Source: Vibrio rarus
Lineage (GTDB): Bacteria > Pseudomonadota > Gammaproteobacteria > Enterobacterales > Vibrionaceae
Reading direction: 5' to 3'
Length of the DNA: 64,000 nt
NCBI RefSeq assembly: GCF_024347075.1
Contig: NZ_AP024900.1
Coordinates: 248,001 to 312,000, forward strand
The position numbers and the translations under genes are program-made. A model generated the notes under the pieces. That model searched no databases. It had not been told where the DNA came from and was given only the letters and a program-made list of their open reading frames with translations. Positions 60,975 through 64,000 of the stretch are shown one piece after another. The first letter of the stretch is position 1. Each line of letters begins with the position of its first letter.

Positions 60975-62342
60975 CTATGGGGTGTGAGTGAGTAGCGCCT
61001 CTGTGTGCTGTGGTTGGTTGATTAGCGTCATAATATCTTTATACAGCATAGGCGCTACGATCAAAGTGAGTGCTAAATTTGATAAAGGCACGGCCAACCA
61101 CACGCCATCAACGCCAAGCCATTGAGGCACAAAATAGAGGAAAGGCAATTGTACGGCCATGTTTCCCAGAGATACAAACATGGCTTTTCTTGCTTTACCT
61201 ACGGCCATAAAGTACACCGAAGCTAAAAATAACAGTCCATCAAGATACAGGGCGCAGGTGTGCAAACGCATACCGGAAATAGTCACGGCGATTAATTCGT
61301 GATTAGAATCGCTAAACCAAGAGATAAAAAACTCAGGGAACACATTTAGCACTACGACAGTGGTGATACCTGAGATAAATACCACTTTAATGGCCAACCA
61401 CAGTGTCCCTTTAATACGTGGGTATCGTTTTTCTCCAAAATCGTAACTCACCGGTGGCTGCATTCCTGCGGCAATACCTTCGGCAAATAAGTAGTACATA
61501 GTGGCAAGGTAGCCAATGATGGCAAAGGCTCCAACATGAAGATCACTGCCGTATGTCATGAGCAATCGGTTATGCAATGCAATGACAAACGAAAAGTAGG
61601 CAAACATCAGCATGCTTGATGCACCTAACTGAACAATCCGCCATGCTTTATTGAGATTGAATTTTAAGCTGGTGAGTCGAATTTCCCCCTGATGAGAAAT
61701 AAAATAGATCACTCCTAATAGTGTCACTACGAATTGTGATATAGCCGTAGCAATAGCGGCCCCCTGTAAGCCTTGATGAAGAATGCCCAGATAAAGGTAG
61801 TCTAAGGCTATATTGAGTAATGCTCCCAGTATAGTGAGAGCTGTGGCTATTTTGGGGCTATTATCGTTGCGTACCAACATTGGAATGACAGCGGAAAATA
61901 TCGCCATAGGCGCGCTATAAATAAAAACATAGATGTAATCGTAGCCATGGGTCAGAGAGTCTCCTGCGGCCCCTTGCAGTATCAGTAATTCTCGCCCCCA
62001 AATCGCGACAATAGGCATGGATATAACAGAAAAAAGTAAGCTTAAACCAATGGCTGTTTGTAATGCACTGCTGGCTTGTTGAGGTTGCTGTTCTCCTCGA
62101 GAAATAGACATAAGGGTGCCTGCACCCATGCCAACTAGAATACCGAACCCCATAATAGTAGCAATGATTGGCCAAGCCATATTGATGCCAGCAAGACCGG
62201 CATAGCCAACGTAATGCCCTACAAAAATACCATCGATAATTTGATAGAGCCCATTGATCAGCATTGCGGCCACTGAGGGAATAGTAAAGCGCCAAAAAAC
62301 TTGGCTTACGGACTCATTATTTTTGATGCTTGTGCAGGTCAT
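60975..62342 (-). CDS. MATE-family multidrug efflux transporter
   Basis: I chose ATG 62340-62342, giving 455 aa. The upstream in-frame start at 62381 adds residues before the first helix with no family match. Twelve hydrophobic helices are visible, in two pseudo-repeat halves. The first half has WRFTIPSVAAMLINGLYQIIDGIFVGHYVG, the typical MATE opening, and the second half starts near the NLAFDFGEKR-like segment (here PVSYDFGEKRYPRIKG). MATE proteins export cationic drugs or metabolites in exchange for Na+ or H+. The substrate is unknown. It is divergent from gntR. Confidence 0.9.
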   Translation of the reverse strand: MTCTSIKNNESVSQVFWRFTIPSVAAMLINGLYQIIDGIFVGHYVGYAGLAGINMAWPIIATIMGFGILVGMGAGTLMSISRGEQQPQQASSALQTAIGLSLLFSVISMPIVAIWGRELLILQGAAGDSLTHGYDYIYVFIYSAPMAIFSAVIPMLVRNDNSPKIATALTILGALLNIALDYLYLGILHQGLQGAAIATAISQFVVTLLGVIYFISHQGEIRLTSLKFNLNKAWRIVQLGASSMLMFAYFSFVIALHNRLLMTYGSDLHVGAFAIIGYLATMYYLFAEGIAAGMQPPVSYDFGEKRYPRIKGTLWLAIKVVFISGITTVVVLNVFPEFFISWFSDSNHELIAVTISGMRLHTCALYLDGLLFLASVYFMAVGKARKAMFVSLGNMAVQLPFLYFVPQWLGVDGVWLAVPLSNLALTLIVAPMLYKDIMTLINQPQHTEALLTHTP

Positions 62343-62616
62343 GATGTGGCTTAATATCCGTGAGGCGCGATTAGGTAGCAATATATGGTATATGCGTGCA
62401 GGTTGCCATCTTAATGAGTTGTGTCGTTATTTATCCTTTAGCCACACATAGCGAAATAGGGGACAGTTAGCCGTGAATTATTAGCGTATTAAAAGGCTCC
62501 TTACATGCTTAAGCCATTCTTTTTCAATATAGTACCGATTTTCACTGGCACGCATATTGTGTGACTATGGGGTATTGGTCATAATGAAGGCATAATATTA
62601 AAATTTATCCCTTGCT

Positions 62617-63624
62617 ATGACACCTCCTTCGAAAAAAAACAGACCGACCCTACAAGACGTCGCGGATTTAGTGGGCATAACAAAAATGACGGTATCTCGT
62701 TATTTGCGTAACCCCGAATCGGTAGCGGAAAAGACCGGTCAAAAAATTGCACAAGCATTAGAAGATATCGGATATATAGAAAACCGAGCTCCGGCTATGC
62801 TGTCAAAATCATCGAGCAAAGCCATCGGTGTATTGCTTCCTTCTCTTTCTAACCAAATATTTGCTTCTTTTGTGCAAGGGGTTGAAAAGGTTACAAAAGA
62901 GCGAGGCTATGAAATTTTAATTGCTCACTTTGGTTATGATGAAGATGAAGAAGAACGCAAAATAGCGTCTTTGCTCGCCTATCAAGTAGACGGCCTTATT
63001 TTGACGGAGAGCCATCATACTAAACGCACATTGCAGATGATAAAAAATGCCAATGTACCCGTTGTTGAAACCATGGAACTTCCTGATAATCCCATTGATA
63101 TTGCGGTTGGGATGGATCATGCCCAAGCCGCTTATATGGCAGTAAAAACACTGATTAACGCGGGCAGGAAATCCATTGCTTATTTTGGTGCTCGTCTGGA
63201 TACCCGTACTAAATTACGCATGCAAGGCTATGACAAAGCTTTGCAAGAGGCGGGTTTAGAATTAAAACATATATTAACAACAGAACGCTCAAGCTCTTTA
63301 TTAAGTTCTGCTTTGTTGGATAAAGCGTTACATACTTACCCAGATCTGGATGGGGTGTTTTGTACCAATGATGATATCGCAATAGGGACGATATTAAGCG
63401 CACAACAGCGTGGCATAGAGGTTCCAACACAATTGTCGGTTATCGGTTATAACGCATTAGATCTAGGGCAGGCTATCCGTCCAAGATTAAGTAGTATAAA
63501 AACGCCAAGGTATGAAATCGGCGCAACCAGTGCGGATCTGCTGATTCAACGTTTACAAGGGACATTAACCACCAGTCCTAAGGTGGATTTAGGCTATAAC
63601 CTTATTCAAGGTGAAAGCGTCTAG
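62617..63624 (+). CDS. gntR: Gluconate operon repressor GntR (LacI family)
   Basis: A 335-aa LacI-type regulator (E. coli GntR 331 aa). The N-terminal helix-turn-helix is TLQDVADLVGITKMTVSRYLRNPESV. AIGVLLPSLSNQIFASFVQGVEKV begins the sugar-binding domain, and LDGVFCTNDDIAIGTILSAQQRGIEVP lies in its second lobe, all matching GntR. It represses gluconate uptake and Entner-Doudoroff genes and is released by gluconate. The neighbouring convergent edd gene is the expected regulon member. I found no GntR operator within the window. Confidence 0.93.
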   Translation: MTPPSKKNRPTLQDVADLVGITKMTVSRYLRNPESVAEKTGQKIAQALEDIGYIENRAPAMLSKSSSKAIGVLLPSLSNQIFASFVQGVEKVTKERGYEILIAHFGYDEDEEERKIASLLAYQVDGLILTESHHTKRTLQMIKNANVPVVETMELPDNPIDIAVGMDHAQAAYMAVKTLINAGRKSIAYFGARLDTRTKLRMQGYDKALQEAGLELKHILTTERSSSLLSSALLDKALHTYPDLDGVFCTNDDIAIGTILSAQQRGIEVPTQLSVIGYNALDLGQAIRPRLSSIKTPRYEIGATSADLLIQRLQGTLTTSPKVDLGYNLIQGESV

Positions 63625-63627
63625 CAT

Positions 63628-63663
63628 AAAAAAAGGTCAGCAAATAAATTGCTGACCTTTTTT
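63628..63663. terminator. Bidirectional terminator between gntR and edd
   Basis: AAAAAAAGGTCAGCAA (63628-63643) and TTGCTGACCTTTTTTT (63649-63663) pair around the loop ATAAA. A and T tracts on both sides suit the convergent genes. Confidence 0.93.
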
Positions 63664-63695
63664 ATTTATTGTTCCGTTACCACAAACGTTGCAAC

Positions 63696-64000
63696 TTAGA
63701 GAATAAAACTGGCGCCTTCTTCTGCGCTGCTTACTGTTTGACGAATGGTTTTAAACAAGTTTCGACCCCAAGTTTGTTGTTCTAATTCAGCGTTAAAATC
63801 AAATGCAGAACGACCGCTAGTGTCTGAAAGATTGTTTAATTCTGATGTTTGGCAGTCCAATCGAATTAGATCGCCTGTTCTGACTAAACCAATAGCCCCC
63901 CCACGAATCGCCTCCGGTGATATATGAATAGCCGATGGAATTTTACCTGATGCGCCAGATAAACGACCATCAGTCACTAACGCCACTTTAAAGCCTTCTT
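63696..64000 (-). CDS. edd: 6-phosphogluconate dehydratase, C-terminal part
   Basis: The C-terminal hundred or so residues of Edd; the gene runs off the right edge on the minus strand. The frame is open to the window end, and the segment [27 protein letters not shown] is the conserved IlvD/Edd C-terminal motif, followed by [17 protein letters not shown]. Edd converts 6-phosphogluconate to 2-keto-3-deoxy-6-phosphogluconate in the Entner-Doudoroff pathway. Ending [16 protein letters not shown], it is convergent with gntR across a shared terminator. Confidence 0.93.
   Translation of the reverse strand, partial: EGFKVALVTDGRLSGASGKIPSAIHISPEAIRGGAIGLVRTGDLIRLDCQTSELNNLSDTSGRSAFDFNAELEQQTWGRNLFKTIRQTVSSAEEGASFIL

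Overview
The window is a stretch of conserved gammaproteobacterial chromosome, almost certainly from a member of the Vibrionaceae (Vibrio or a close relative). The evidence is gene content and order: tamA-tamB-ytfP, argR divergent from mdh, ispB divergent from rplU-rpmA-cgtA, the lptD-surA-pdxA-rsmA-apaG-apaH operon, and leuABCD, leuO, an acyl-CoA synthetase and ilvIH in one neighbourhood. Genes are densely packed and base composition is even, moderately AT-rich by eye. I saw no transposase, integrase, phage gene, CRISPR array, rRNA or tRNA. The two edge genes, tamA and edd, are cut by the window.

Layout. 1-10.4 kb: outer-membrane biogenesis (tamA, tamB), ytfP, a lipocalin lipoprotein, fbp (gluconeogenesis), mpl (murein recycling), ubiX and a PIN-PhoH ATPase. 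10.4-15.1 kb: rapA-rluA-2-hydroxyacid dehydrogenase, ending in a strong terminator. 15.2-19.9 kb: a TAXI-type TRAP transporter operon (binding protein, fused permease, universal stress protein) with a consensus-quality CRP site upstream. 19.9-25.2 kb: argR, mdh, ispB, rplU-rpmA, cgtA. 25.2-29.8 kb: a FUSC-type membrane protein, a split ThrE-like exporter pair, folA, a LysR regulator and a small outer-membrane barrel. 29.8-39.0 kb: the lptD...apaH operon, djlA, a DUF924 protein and a DUF547 protein.

39.2-57.4 kb is branched-chain amino-acid territory. The leuABCD operon is preceded by a leader peptide with five tandem Leu codons and an attenuator. The leucine-linked regulator leuO and ilvIH lie further along. 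Between them sit a TetR-RND efflux operon, a PAP2 phosphatase-glycosyltransferase pair and a long-chain acyl-CoA synthetase. 57.4-64 kb holds a 43-residue membrane ORF, pykF, an M14 metallopeptidase, a MATE exporter, gntR and the 3' end of edd, so glycolysis and Entner-Doudoroff genes cluster at this end.

The main structure not explained by genes is a dispersed intergenic element of about 160 bp with inverted ends (TACCAATC...GATTGGTA). It occurs at least four times in three forms: full length, internally deleted and decayed. Other items worth a look are the uncharacterised 43-aa ORF, a perfect 16-bp palindrome in front of the acyl-CoA synthetase gene, palindromic AT-rich DNA near tetR and leuO, hairpins at both junctions of the TRAP operon, and an altered cysteine pattern in LptD. 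I did not find a convincing new multi-gene system; most of the window is ordinary core genome.
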